Shown: positions 36,101 through 45,854 of the stretch, piece after piece
Layout: each line of letters starts with the position of its first letter
Position numbering within the stretch: position 1 is the first letter of the stretch
Origin: Dichotomocladium elegans
Lineage: Eukaryota; Mucoromycota; Mucoromycetes; Mucorales; Lichtheimiaceae
NCBI GenBank assembly: GCA_025716815.1
Contig: JAIXMN010000039.1
Location: 62,001 to 126,000, forward strand
DNA: 64,000 nt
Reading direction: 5' to 3'
The notes under the pieces: model-generated
What the model was told of the DNA's origin: nothing
The model's input: only the letters and a program-made list of their open reading frames with translations
Database searches by the model: none
Made by a program: the position numbers and the translations under genes

Positions 36101-36188
36101 TCCCATATTGGCGGGCAGGATTCTGCTGAACGCATTGTGGACAGACGCACATTGTTAGCTGTCCAGTGGTATCGGTGCGATCTGACAT
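33171..36188 (-). CDS. CACTA transposase, TNP2 / Transposase_21-like
   Basis: Predicted exons 36188-35918, 35850-35732 and 35675-33171, about 964 residues. The N-terminal exon has CVCPQC, a likely zinc-binding start. The acidic middle exon leads into a hydrophobic stretch (FIFLFLVLFQLHHL). The core has LTLNVDWFAPF (first catalytic Asp region), GAIYLVVNNLPR, ILVGVMPGPKEP, TRACHKCTREF and VIDVMHNCFLGTADRM (second Asp), then HLREVIEDFGPVYAFWLFSFERYNG. These blocks are typical of fungal TNP2-type CACTA transposases. No stop interrupts it, so it may be active. Confidence 0.82.
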
Positions 36189-39100
36189 GGTAAGTAAATA
36201 AAGCTGATAAATTGTTTTGCTTCTTTCATTGCTGCCCTTATATAAAGATTCTTTGCAATGAGTCAATAAAAGCATCCATTATTGAAACTCTTGGCAATGG
36301 ACTTGTATCAAGCATTTGCCAAGCAACTAGTCTTGGTTTGATCCAATCCACAAATCGAACTGTCTTTTACGGAGCATGTGAGATCGTGCTCCCCATAGAA
36401 AGCAAAATGCCGAGCTTTCTAATTATTTTTGGAACCTCATTTCTTTTGATTCATTGCTTGGCAAATGCAATGAATGCACTGTATCCATGTTCCCTTTTAG
36501 GGAAACATTTACTGCTGCATTTTTTCATCCGTGCTTTTTTTATACATCAACTTTTTTGATAGAACAATTGTGCTCATCACAATGTAGCACGTGGATACCA
36601 AACATTAACAATTTGAAGATAGGAGTGTGCAACGCAGACATACTAATTATGGACCATTTATTCGTGTCACCTATCCTGGGAACTTGGGGGTGCGGGTCAC
36701 TCACCAACCTGAAACTCATACTCCTAGGAATAAAGTACCTTATTCCTCCTCCTGGGCGCAGTGTTACAGTATCTTGCAGGTATGATGTATGCAGATACTG
36801 AAGAGGACTACAATATGATATATGACGAGATGATTATGTGGGCCGAGCATCATCAGCAGGAATGGGATGTGGATGACTTCATTGCTTACTTTGACAGCTA
36901 TTACGCCGAGAAAAAGGAAAAAAAGTCAAGAGTTTGGCGACGAGTAAGTACCAGGGCACCACGTGAGATAATTATTTACACGCGTTTCTATAGGGCAATT
37001 ACAATATTGACACCAACAACTTTATCGAAAGTTGGCATCAATCATTGAAGGAAGCGTACTTGAGCGGATTAAAGCGGCAACGCGTGAACGTTCTTATATA
37101 CATCCTCTGGGATGTGGTATTGCCATCAGTAATGACTGATCATGCACAGACAGCTCTGTTGGTGAAGAGTGCTACAATGACGAAAGCAGAGCGAGATCGT
37201 TATAATGCTGCGAGAGACATTCAAGGTAAATTAATCATTCAAATACAGCATGATCGCTTTCCTGTATTCCCTTCAATCGTCTGCTGTATAGTTGTAGTAG
37301 AATTAATAATGTTTTTTTTTTTAAAAAAAAAGATGGTGACGCAAATGCAATGGTTACAGAATACAGTGACAATTTTGCTACAGTATCGTCGTTTACTGAC
37401 AGCAATAGATCATACAATATTATGATCGTCAACGGCAAAATGACTTCATGCACGTGCCCCGACTTCCAGCGCAGCCATGCATCTTGTAAGCATATGTACT
37501 TGCTCAACAGAGTAAAACATACAGGCTTGCTCGATACGCGCCGCGTTATTCCAATAGCACATATCGCTAATCAAGATCCAGCACCTACCAGCGATATACA
37601 ACAAGGAGATGCACTACAAATCGCACTCAGCAGGTATATAAGTATTGCTGTCCTTGATCATTTATACCTTTCTTCGCTAACTTTACATAGATTCCACGGA
37701 ATGCTTGCCAATCTGGTGACGCAAAGTGAACGGGTGAACCCTTCACACTATACAGTAGATTCTGCTCGCTTTTTAAATCGTGCATCAGAGCAATTACGTG
37801 CTTTGACATCGGAATTACAGGATCAGGAGAATGTCAATAGAAACAATCACCACCAAGGTCGCTTCTAATTGAACGTTTTCATTCAACCTTTTCCCCGCAA
37901 TTACAACCTCTCTTTCATGATTTCAAAGCAATTTGTTAGGATGTGCGCGATCATTCCGGCGAGTACTCAGAATGCTGAAGATGAACTCGAGATGGAGATT
38001 GTAATAGTAATCACACGTAAATCTACACGTTGCTGAGAGAGATGCGGAATGGGGCATGCAGATTGCGCGTACAGTTTAAAGTGATGCTGGTTGGAACGAG
38101 CAGAAAAGCAATATTTATATTTATTTTTGTACTTTTGTATTTGCGGCCAAAAAGCAGAGTTTTCCTAAGCCCAACGCACTGTACTTCCATACAGCATTCT
38201 CCTGCATCTGCCGTGCATTTCATTGTACTGACCTTCAATGTCACCGAAATGGGAATGGCATACAAACTTCATTACTAAAGTACATGTCAATTCGCCAGAG
38301 AAAATAAGATGAGCGCATAACTTGTACAATAAAATAGTTCGCCTTGCCTCGAAAGCACAACGCAAAGTTGGTTTTAGCAATGGCATGGAGATTAATGCAA
38401 ATGGATGCGAAGTGCCCACAATTAATCAGTTTCACTTACAACAAAATGTGCGTGTCCAACCAAAATTGCGCAGATGCTAGTGAAGAAATGCGGAATGAGC
38501 GTGTCACATGTTCAATAAAAGAGTGTGCCTTGCGTAAAACAAGCTGCGATATTAACATTAGCAATTCCATGACAAAGTATATAAAGAAACGTTCTGATCT
38601 CTGAATTACGCGTTTTACTTGCATAGAAGCAATTGCACAGACATGTGGAGAATCTTTTATCTAATCCGCTGCATTGTTGCTGATGCCGTTTCCGCAATTT
38701 TCATGACTGTGCAGGAATGTGGTGCATGGTCATGTGAAAGTTGAATGCAATTGGTTTTCCAAGAAAAAAAAAACGCGAAAATGAGGTGCCCATGCATTGC
38801 TGGTTGAGGCAATTATCCAAAAAATTTTTTTGGGGGGGGCATTCAAGTTTAAAGTCCCGCAATTTTTGTACAGATAAATTTTTCTTTTTGGCTGCTGAAA
38901 TATTTCAAGACCAGCTATTTTTGTACGGTAAATTGTCTTTTTGCCTGTTAGGACTAGGTCATAAGTTTATACCAAAACCAAAACCAAATCCCCTTTTGCG
39001 TGCGCAAGCTTATAACAAGTTTGCTAGGTCTTTAAGAGTGAAAGAGTTCTTCAAGAGTCGCGAGGAAAACCCCTCGTTCGACCCTCGTTTTCACGTCAAG

Positions 39101-40573
39101 TCGAAATGGCAACCACCTCCCATTCGATCTGTACAAAAAACTCTTTCTCAGTTCCAGCTAGCCATTCGTTCTCTTCCCACACCACAGGAAAAACCACTTG
39201 GCCATATTCCAAAGAAGCTTCATGAGTTTCTTGTGAATCCCAACATTATTGTAAAACCATCTGACAAAAACTTGGGACTAATAGTGCTGGACACTTCATG
39301 GTACATCGCGGAAGGCGAACGTCAACTCGCGTCGTCAGCCTACAAACGCGTTTACCAGTCAGAAACAGTGTTGATTCGCGAAATCGCGCGTAAAGGATTT
39401 AACCTTTTCTTTACACTACGCAAACACGCGTATTCATCACCAGATTTTAGAGTGATCTTTACGGAACAGCATGCTAAATTCATTGAACACCATCTCAAAA
39501 ACAGCATTCGCCTTCCTAAGTTTCACCTCCTGCCAAAGATTCATAAAACACCTGTTGCTGGCAGACCTATTATCCCCTCCTATTCTTGGGTAACCAGTCC
39601 GTTTTCCAAATGGATTGATACAGTACTCCAACAAGGACTCAACCATTGTCCTACTGTACTTCGGGATACTAAAGAGTTGGTCACGATGCTCGACACGCTC
39701 CCTGATAAAAACTACACCTTCAGTTCAGGGGATATCTCAAGCATGTACACCAACATTCCGACAGAAGAAGGAATTAATCGTGTAGTTGGATTCCTGCATT
39801 CCGCGCTCCAGTGGGATTGGGATATTGCACGCGTCATTAAGTTAACGCTGCAGTTTATTATGACTGAAAACTTCTTCAGCTTTAATCGATGCAACTACCA
39901 ACAAGTAAACGGCACAGCTATGGGTACATCGTGTGCCCCTGCATATGCCAATATCTTCATGTACACACTTGAACGCGAAATGATGGCAATATACAAACCG
40001 CTTCTTTACGTTCATTACATTGATGATTTGCTTGTTATTGATCCCTCCTCAGAAACAGTAGAGAATGTCACCTCGTGGATCAGTGCTTGTAATCCTGCAA
40101 TCACTGTAAATTGGTCAACGTCAAATCAACACATCGATTACCTTGACCTCACTATCCACAATAAACCGTTTGGTTATGAAACACACCAAAAAGTGCTTAA
40201 CCAATATCTTTACGTGCCGTTCTGTTCCTATCACCCATTAGCTAATAAAAAGGGCTTCATCAAGGCCGAGCTAATTAGATATGCACGTAATTCGTCTACT
40301 GTCTCAGCGTTCAACACGATGGTTGTTAAATTCTTTTATCGATTAAGACAACACGGCTACCCTCCACGTCTTCTTCTTTATGTTTTCAACCAAGTTCGAT
40401 ATGCTGACCGTCCACGTTATCTAGAACTCGCCACGCGCGAACAGGACAAAATCGTCTTGCCGTTTGTCACAGAGTTCAATCCTGTATGGGAAAACAAGCC
40501 GTTTACCATTGCAGTACAAAATTTGCGCGCACAGTTGCCTAGATACCAAATCCCTGTCGCATTTCGCAAAAAC

Positions 40574-42041
40574 GGCTGAATGGGAGTATAGCACGCCACA
40601 CTTTCAATCTGACCTAGATGGTGCACCAATCATGCTACAAACATAAAAATTATATATTCTGATAGCTCTAAATAACGCGCATCGTGTAACAGTATTTTAA
40701 ACCCCGACACATATATACTTCACTTTGTCTTTAGATTTCAGCTTCTTCTCCCTTTCTAGTATAGCTCTTTTATTTACTGTTTCACACTCTTTTGCTAACA
40801 GGAAAGATTTCCTCCTCACTATATTCACTTTCATTGAGTTCCTGATCAGCGACAACTACTGTACCTACTACTACTATATGAGCTGAACAGTTAGATAGTT
40901 ATATCGACTTCCTATTGTCAATGTCTGGTGCTATAGAGAGAACCTCTGTAAGGGTGGTGCTTTCCCAGTAGGTGAGACTATAGCTATTTTGGACCCTTCT
41001 GGGTGGAACTTCTCAGGATATAAGGCCCCAATATCAAGTAGCCATCTTGTTTAGATGCTTTAGCTATAATAAACTATTACTGCTTCTAATGACTTACTTT
41101 GATGCCTGAACACAGTCTAAAAGAATAGGTGCTATATCCTTGAAGGTAAGGGAGCTTTCGATAGTAAGTGTGGTAGAAGTAGACATACAAGTAGAATGGG
41201 GGATATATGTGAAGCAGGAAAACTATGGCATTTTATACATTTTTCTAGGTTCTACACATTATCACAAGATAAGCATGTGATTATCATATGATTATCATAT
41301 GATTATTTCCTATTGGGTAATATTTTTATTCGATTAGTAATCAAATCTGAGATCATACAGTACATTTCATCAAGACTTTCTAGAAAAATAAAAAAGTGCA
41401 AGCTGCAAGGGCTGGGGATTGAACCCAGGACCTTTCCATTCTGAACCCGAGGCCCAGGAATTAAAAAATACATGGAAAGTATAAATTGCAAAAAGCAGGG
41501 GGTTGAACCCAGAACCTTTCCATTCCCTACCTAACACCCTTACCACTTCCACACACTGAACGATTTCGGAGCCTTTAAAAACATATACTAGATGAGGCAG
41601 TCATTCACCTTGATTTTGAGGTTTCACAGGCTTTGTATCACCGTAATATAGTAGGGACAACTTTCACATAAAGATTGCTGTATTTATTGCTATAGTTATG
41701 CAGCTAAAATATTGTAAAATTGGCATAAGAAAAAAAAAGGTCATTAATTGCTGAAAAATAGTAGATTCAGTTACTAAAAATGAATGACAAGTTATAAAAG
41801 TTTTCCAGAAATAGATCATAACCATTCAGGGAGTATGGTATGGTGTGTTTATAGATAAAACAAAGAAAAAACAAGTTTTCTAGGGAAGTGCAATAGTTAG
41901 CGGGGTTTGAAATGATCATTTTTGGACTCCCCGACCCATTTTACATATATAGGCAACGTTGTGTAACACAAGCATATATATTCTTATAGTAATATATAGA
42001 TATATATATTTAGAGTGTGGCGTGTTATACTCCCAGAGATC
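40574..42041. mobile_element. 1.47 kb DNA transposon with 9 bp duplication, Merlin-like?
   Basis: Inserted into the PLE frame with a perfect 9 bp duplication CGCAAAAAC (40565-40573 and 42042-42050). Left end GGCTGAATGGGAGTATAGC; right end GTTATACTCCCAGAGATC, sharing the TIR core GGGAGTATARCACGCCACAC. The first 400 bp match a second copy at 43579. On the minus strand near 40920-40975 it keeps the last ~20 codons of a transposase better preserved in that copy. TSD length and TIR suggest Merlin (IS1016/IS1595), but this is not certain. Confidence 0.8.
41395..41570 (-). repeat. tRNA-like / SINE-like doublet
   Basis: Two Pol III B-box-like motifs, GGTTCAATCC (41416-41425) and GGTTCAACCC (41500-41509, minus strand), lie 84 bp apart, each in GGAAAGGTYCTGGGTTCAA context. 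An A-box-like TGGAAGTGG precedes the upstream unit. No complete cloverleaf or anticodon stem could be drawn, so this resembles a dimeric tRNA-derived SINE rather than a tRNA gene. It lies inside the 1.47 kb element. Confidence 0.45.
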
Positions 42042-42237
42042 CGCAAAAACAAATCGTTGACGGATCTGTTAAACAAAATTAACTCAAGGAAACTTTCGAA
42101 GCGGCTCAAGTTCGTCTCACAAAAACGTTCACAAGCACGCGATCGTTCCCCTTTGAAAAAGGCTAGACGACACGCGCCTCATGGAAATGCTTCTTCCTGA
42201 GGTCGTTGGTGTCATCTTTAAAAAGCCATTGCCTAAT

Positions 42238-42269
42238 CCCTAAACCCTAAACCCTTAACCCTAAACCCC
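42238..42269 (+). repeat. Interstitial CCCTAAA telomere-like tract 1
   Basis: About four imperfect units of CCCTAAA, 38 bp after the PLE stop codon. It is the C-rich complement of TTTAGGG on the PLE sense strand, the orientation expected at the 3' end of EN-minus PLEs primed from telomeric overhangs. Confidence 0.85.
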
Positions 42270-42556
42270 TTCTATTACTGGGATTACATAAGCCGTGGAA
42301 CATTCTCGAACCTTCCAGGTGATTCTTATTACCTAAGCAGAAGGTTCTAGTCGACTACCATATCGGCAATATCTTATCTTTCCGCGGTTCGGTCATTTTC
42401 GGCCGGGAACAATGCACGCACGTGAAAGTCAACACGTGAAAATCACGATAATCAAGATGCGCGTTTTTTGCCGCAACGATTATTGGCTACAAAGGAGATG
42501 GCGTGATCATTACGCGTCACACTCCCCGCATTGTTCCGAGACAGAAAAATATATAT

Positions 42557-42627
42557 AGAGCTGGTGTAAAGCACCTGATGAAGCTTCAAATCGAAGCGAA
42601 AAGACTGTCTTAGTGTCTCCAAGCTCT
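42557..42627 (+). ncRNA. Hammerhead-ribozyme-like motif
   Basis: CTGATGA (42575-42581) is followed by a 5 bp stem (GCTTC/GAAGC, 42583-42597) and then GAAA (42598). A possible stem III (AGAC/GTCT) follows, with outer pairing AGAGCT/AGCTCT closing the motif as stem I. Type I hammerheads are known in PLE terminal repeats. Two features deviate from the canonical core: an extra A between CTGATGA and stem II, and an extra A before stem III. Activity is therefore uncertain. Confidence 0.4.
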
Positions 42628-42676
42628 ACTTTTGTTGCTCATCTGCTTTTCGGGTTACATCTATTCTACAACAACA

Positions 42677-42870
42677 CCCTAAACCCTAAACCCTAAACCC
42701 TAAATCATAAGTCCTAAATCTTAAACACTAAATTTTATAGCCTTATATCTAAATTCTAAACCCTAAATTCCTAAATCTTAAATCTTAAGGTCTAAGCCCT
42801 AAATGTTGAATTTTATATCCTATAATTATAACTCTAAATCTATATCCTAAAGCCTAAATTTTTTCTAAAA
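42677..42870 (+). repeat. Interstitial CCCTAAA telomere-like tract 2, decaying
   Basis: About four clean CCCTAAA units at 42677-42705, followed by about 160 bp of degenerate variants (CCTAAAT, TCTTAAA, CCCTAAAT). This is the same strand as tract 1 and separates the hammerhead-like segment from the next PLE fragment. Confidence 0.85.
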
Positions 42871-42894
42871 GTTGTTTTTAATAGCTATAAGGGG

Positions 42895-43515
42895 TTGGCT
42901 GCTGAGATGCTGGCTCTTTGGGACCAGCTTGCTAATTTAGAGGCTCACCATGCTTCAAACACTTGGCCTCAGTTTGTGTTGACAGCCATATCAGGCCTCA
43001 AGTTGCTCGCAGTGGACACGTCAGTCATATGCGAAACAGAACACGATCAGCTGTTTGCCGAAGTGGCTAGCAGCATTAACCAGGCACAGTCAGTATTGCT
43101 CAAGAGTGCCATTGAGGCAAAGCACCTTGCCCTTTCATGTCACGACGAATAAATGAATTTGTACAGCATCATTAACAACTTAAGGGGCCAGTTTTTTGAA
43201 AATCTCCGTGCCATGGAGATTCCCACAGGCCAGTGGAATCAAACTCACACTTTGCTCTTGTCATCTGCTCTGTGCCATTTGGGGTACATGATTACACAAC
43301 ACAACGACAAGATTAGGTGGGCCAAGGTCCAAACTGCGCGCGCAAAAGCAAAAACGGAAGCTGTTCAGTCTGCTGCCAACGTCGTTATGGGTGATTCGTT
43401 GTCTGTAACAAAATCAGTGGAGAAACTGGTTGCTGCCGAGGTCGCCAAGTTAAGTAAAAAATTGACCAACCTTCACGTTAAACAGCAGGGGAAAGGGCAC
43501 CAACCTTGGGTCTAG
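42895..43515 (+). pseudogene. Helical ORF, possible PLE upstream region (ORF1-like)
   Basis: Two consecutive blocks in the same frame, 85 and 120 residues, separated by a TAA at 43150-43152. Composition is strongly helical with Ala, Leu and Lys (SSINQAQSVLLKSAIEAKHLAL; KAKTEAVQSAANVV; EKLVAAEVAKLSKKLTNL). It follows the second telomere-like tract and precedes an Asn/Pro-rich stretch, then the second GGCTGAATGGG element. Position suggests the 5' region of a second PLE copy, whose RT part is not present here. I do not recognise a named domain, so this assignment is inference. Confidence 0.4.
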
Positions 43516-43578
43516 GGCTCTGCCCTAGGTCAGGTAAAGAAAGGAGTCCCCCCCAACAACAACAACAAGTCCAGTCTA

Positions 43579-44155
43579 GGCTGAATGGGAGTATAGCATG
43601 GCACACTTTCAATCTGACCTAGATGGTGCACCAATCATGCTACAAACATAAAAATTATATATTCTGATAGCTCTAAATAAGGCGCATCGCGTAACAATAT
43701 TTTAAACTCCGACACATATATAGTTCGCTTCGTCTTTAGGTTTCAGCTTCTTCTTCTATTATAGTATAGGTCTTTTATTTACTATTTCGAACTCTTTTAC
43801 TAACAGGAGGGATTTCTTCCTCACTATGCTCAATTTTACTGAGTTCCTGATCATCTACAACTGCTGTACCTACTATTATTATGTGTGCCAAGCAACTGGA
43901 TAATTATATCAACTTACCATTGTCAACATCAGGCTCCATAGAGAGAACCTCTGTAAGGGTTGAGTGATCCTCTCTATCTCCTGCAACTAGGTGGGTTTCT
44001 AACTTGGAGAATAACACCTCTCTAAATGCTTTTAAAAGGCCAGACCAGATAGCACCTTCATATTTTCGTCTCCAGATAAACTCAACAAGTTTCCATGGCA
44101 TTACCTTCTTGGTTCTCTGTCTAGCTGGGACATTCTGTTTAATGCCATTCCAAGT
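43579..44155 (-). mobile_element. Second GGCTGAATGGG element, with transposase C-terminus
   Basis: It starts with the same GGCTGAATGGGAGTATAGC end as the element at 40574 and matches it for about 400 bp. The minus strand (44153 to 43904) encodes a transposase C-terminal piece: GIKQNVPARQRTKK, MPWKLVEFIWRRKYEG, HSTLTEVLSMEPDVD. The EFIWRRK block resembles the C-terminal part of IS1595/Merlin-type DDE transposases. A MITE is inserted at 44157; upstream coding sequence beyond it is too decayed to follow, and the right end is not located. Confidence 0.55.
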
Positions 44156-44156
44156 A

Positions 44157-44521
44157 CAGGATTTTCAAGAAGAACTTTGCCACAAATTTTAGTTGTTCAT
44201 ATAGACGGTCTAGGTTTTTCGTTTTTTTTTGCTTCAAATTCGAATACAAATTTTAGTATTTCGTTTCTCTTCTTCCTTTGAAATTAGAATGAAACATAAA
44301 TGGTTGGCCTCCCAAAACTATTCTGGTGTAAAAAGAGGAGAAGGAAGACTCATCTATAGCCTTGATTGAAATGTTCTTGCTGCTATTGCCTTTTAATTTG
44401 ACAAAAGGGTAGCAACGAAATACTAAAATTTATATTCGAATTTGAAGCAAAAAAAACAAAATACCTAGATGGTCTATATGAACAACTAAAATTTGTGGCA
44501 AAGTTCTTCTTGAAAATCCTG
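44157..44521. mobile_element. Tc1-type MITE, copy B
   Basis: A 365 bp copy with CAGGATTTTCAAGAAG and GAAAATCCTG ends and flanking TA (44155-44156, 44522-44523). It is highly similar to copy A over its whole length. It sits in the transposase remnant of the Merlin-like element. Confidence 0.9.
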
Positions 44522-44964
44522 TACTTTAAAATTCTCCTCAATGTTAATAGTGCATGATCTGTGATGCACATGAGCTTATTAAATAATGTCACATCTTGGG
44601 TGCATTGGTTGATTTTTGTTTGTGGGGTGGTGCAGCTGATGAGGGGTGATGAAGTCTAGAGTGGTGGTGCGCCAGCTGAGTTTGTGACTGGGGTGGTGTA
44701 AATGGGGTGGTGCAAATAGCAATGCCCAAAAATACTGTTTACATTTCCACTCTATTGCCCATTGCTCTGAATTAAATAATGCTAACCAGGAGTAAAGCAA
44801 AAGAAATCGAATCGAACTGCTGCAGGGATCAGACTCGAATGATCCAAAATGTTGAATCAGATGCAATTGAGATTGGAATTGGATCTGATGATGAGCTGCT
44901 TTCGCCTCCTCCACTGAACTATGTCATCAATGACCTTGAACGAGGTTAGAAAACCGAATAAATA
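44522..44964. other. Spacer between MITEs B and C
   Basis: Includes G/T-rich repeats of GGGGTGGTG on the + strand at 44620-44715. No supported gene. It may contain more of the decayed Merlin-like element. Confidence 0.35.
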
Positions 44965-45332
44965 CAGGATTTTCAACAAGAAGTTTGCCACAAAATTTAG
45001 TTGTTCATATAGACTGTCTAGGTTTTTCATTTTTTTTTTGCTTCAAATTCGAATACAAATTTTAGTATTTCGTTGCTACCCTTTTGTCAAATTTAAAGGT
45101 AATAGCAGCAAGAACATTTCAATCAAGGCTATAGGTGAGTCCTCCTTCTCCTCTTTTTAAACCATAATAGTTTTGGGAGGCCAACCATTTATGTTTTATT
45201 CTAATTTCAAAGGAAGAAGAGAAACGAAATACTAAAATTTCTATTTGAATTTGAAGCAAAAAAAAAACGAAAAACCTAGACAGTCTATACAAACAACTAA
45301 ATTTTGTGGCAAACTTCTTCTTGAAAATCCTG
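44965..45332. mobile_element. Tc1-type MITE, copy C
   Basis: A 368 bp copy with CAGGATTTTCAACAAG and GAAAATCCTG ends and flanking TA (44963-44964, 45333-45334). The interior is in the opposite orientation to copy B. Confidence 0.9.
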
Positions 45333-45474
45333 TAGTGATCTATCATGTTTTAAACCAATTATTAGAGCTTGTATACCAAGAGAACTCCACTGTTGAGTTT
45401 CATTCCGCAAAGGATGGCTGCCTGACTTGTAAGGACATTGATATCTCCAGTGTAATATTGACTCTATTTTTTTA

Positions 45475-45765
45475 GTGCCCCTTGACTTGAATTCGTTCAA
45501 AGGAACGAAGGAGCCCACCTGCCCAATTTGCAATCTAAGTTTTGTAAAAAGGAGCATCTGGCAACAGCATTTGGTGCAGATTCACCATTATGCAATCCCG
45601 CTGTGGTTTGGAAAAAAGATGCTGCCTCGCAAATCATGGACAAAGGAACAAGAGTGGTTGAAGAAACAGAAGTACCATGCAGCAAAAAAAACAATAAAAT
45701 CTTCCACTTCCTGTCGGCATGTCAAATGTTTTACCTCAATTAAAACAAATACACGTAGAAAATGA
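45475..45765 (+). pseudogene. C2H2 zinc-finger fragment of unknown origin
   Basis: A probable 3' splice site (TTTTTTTAG, 45467-45475) precedes a frame encoding one C2H2 finger, CPICNLSFVKRSIWQQHLVQIHH, followed by a Lys-rich tail (WTKEQEWLKKQKYHAAKK). An upstream in-frame segment at 45340-45450 (LLELVYQENSTVEFHSAKDGC) may be the preceding exon. No start codon is evident and the right end runs into a MULE-like arm. It could be a host-gene or transposon-captured fragment. Confidence 0.4.
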
Positions 45766-45854
45766 AAACATTTTGCATTGCAAATTGGGTAATTCTAACA
45801 ATGGTTTTTTACTAATTGCAATTGAAGATGAACAGAAATGGTGCAACGCGGCAA

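Larger units (their letters stand above)
31088..36763 (-). mobile_element. CACTA (EnSpm-type) element, complete
   Basis: TIRs start CACTGCGCC at 31088 and end with GGCGCAGTG at 36763, flanked by TTA (31085-31087 and 36764-36766), the 3 bp duplication of CACTA elements. Subterminal repeats of GGAATAAGGTA are dense at the left end and present at the right. It carries two convergent genes: a TNP2-like transposase (minus) and a coiled-coil accessory protein (plus). Confidence 0.93.
29653..37868 (+). pseudogene. MULE 3 transposase, split by CACTA
   Basis: First exon 29653-29961, then 30014 onward (FKCHRHKKPK zinc-binding region). The DDE core begins LVCIDSTHKTCVYKDG (first Asp) and KIMIDNSDIE (second). 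The CACTA insertion follows at 31088. The frame resumes at 36764 with LQYLAGMMYADTEED; deleting the CACTA plus one TTA rejoins it perfectly. Downstream exons carry DTNNFIESWHQSLK (Glu) and the SWIM finger CTCPDFQRSHASCKHM. Introns lie near 36942-36993 and 37227-37332. TGA at 30422-30424 breaks the frame, and an 18-residue AT-rich insert after KWQRQ near 30610-30663 looks like an intron that lost its AG. Confidence 0.8.
28617..38942 (+). mobile_element. MULE 3, long-TIR Mutator-like element split by CACTA
   Basis: Outer ends AAAAAGACAATTTACCG (28617) and its reverse complement (ending 38942). TIRs are about 1 kb (28617-29640 and 37930-38942), visibly similar but more diverged than those of MULE 1. 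The interior carries a + strand MULE transposase interrupted by a 5.7 kb CACTA element. The left flank is MULE 2 coding sequence and the right flank PLE coding sequence. No clean target duplication is found, so a rearrangement probably followed insertion. Confidence 0.8.
38943..42200 (+). pseudogene. Penelope-like element reverse transcriptase, endonuclease-less
   Basis: The frame runs from the MULE 3 border (LLGLGHKFIPKPKPN) to 40573 and, after removing the 1.47 kb insertion and one 9 bp repeat, on to TGA at 42198-42200. RT motifs are LVNPNIIVKPSDKNLGLIVLD, PKFHLLPKIHKTP, FSSGDISSMYTNIPTEEGI, NGTAMGTSCAPAYANIF, YIDDLLVI (catalytic Asp pair) and the PLE-specific LNQYLYVPFCSYHP. The C-terminus is a basic tail (KKARRH) with no GIY-YIG endonuclease. 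This matches the telomere-associated EN-minus PLEs (Athena/Coprina). The N-terminus is cut by MULE 3. Apart from the two breaks no stop is seen. Confidence 0.88.

Noticed and set aside
38741..38942. PLE protein starting at 38741
   Set aside because: This stretch is the MULE 3 right TIR; the open frame runs into PLE sequence by chance.
41400..41510. Genuine tRNA gene on the minus strand
   Set aside because: Only the T-arm/B-box region is convincing; no acceptor or anticodon stem could be drawn, and the motif is duplicated.
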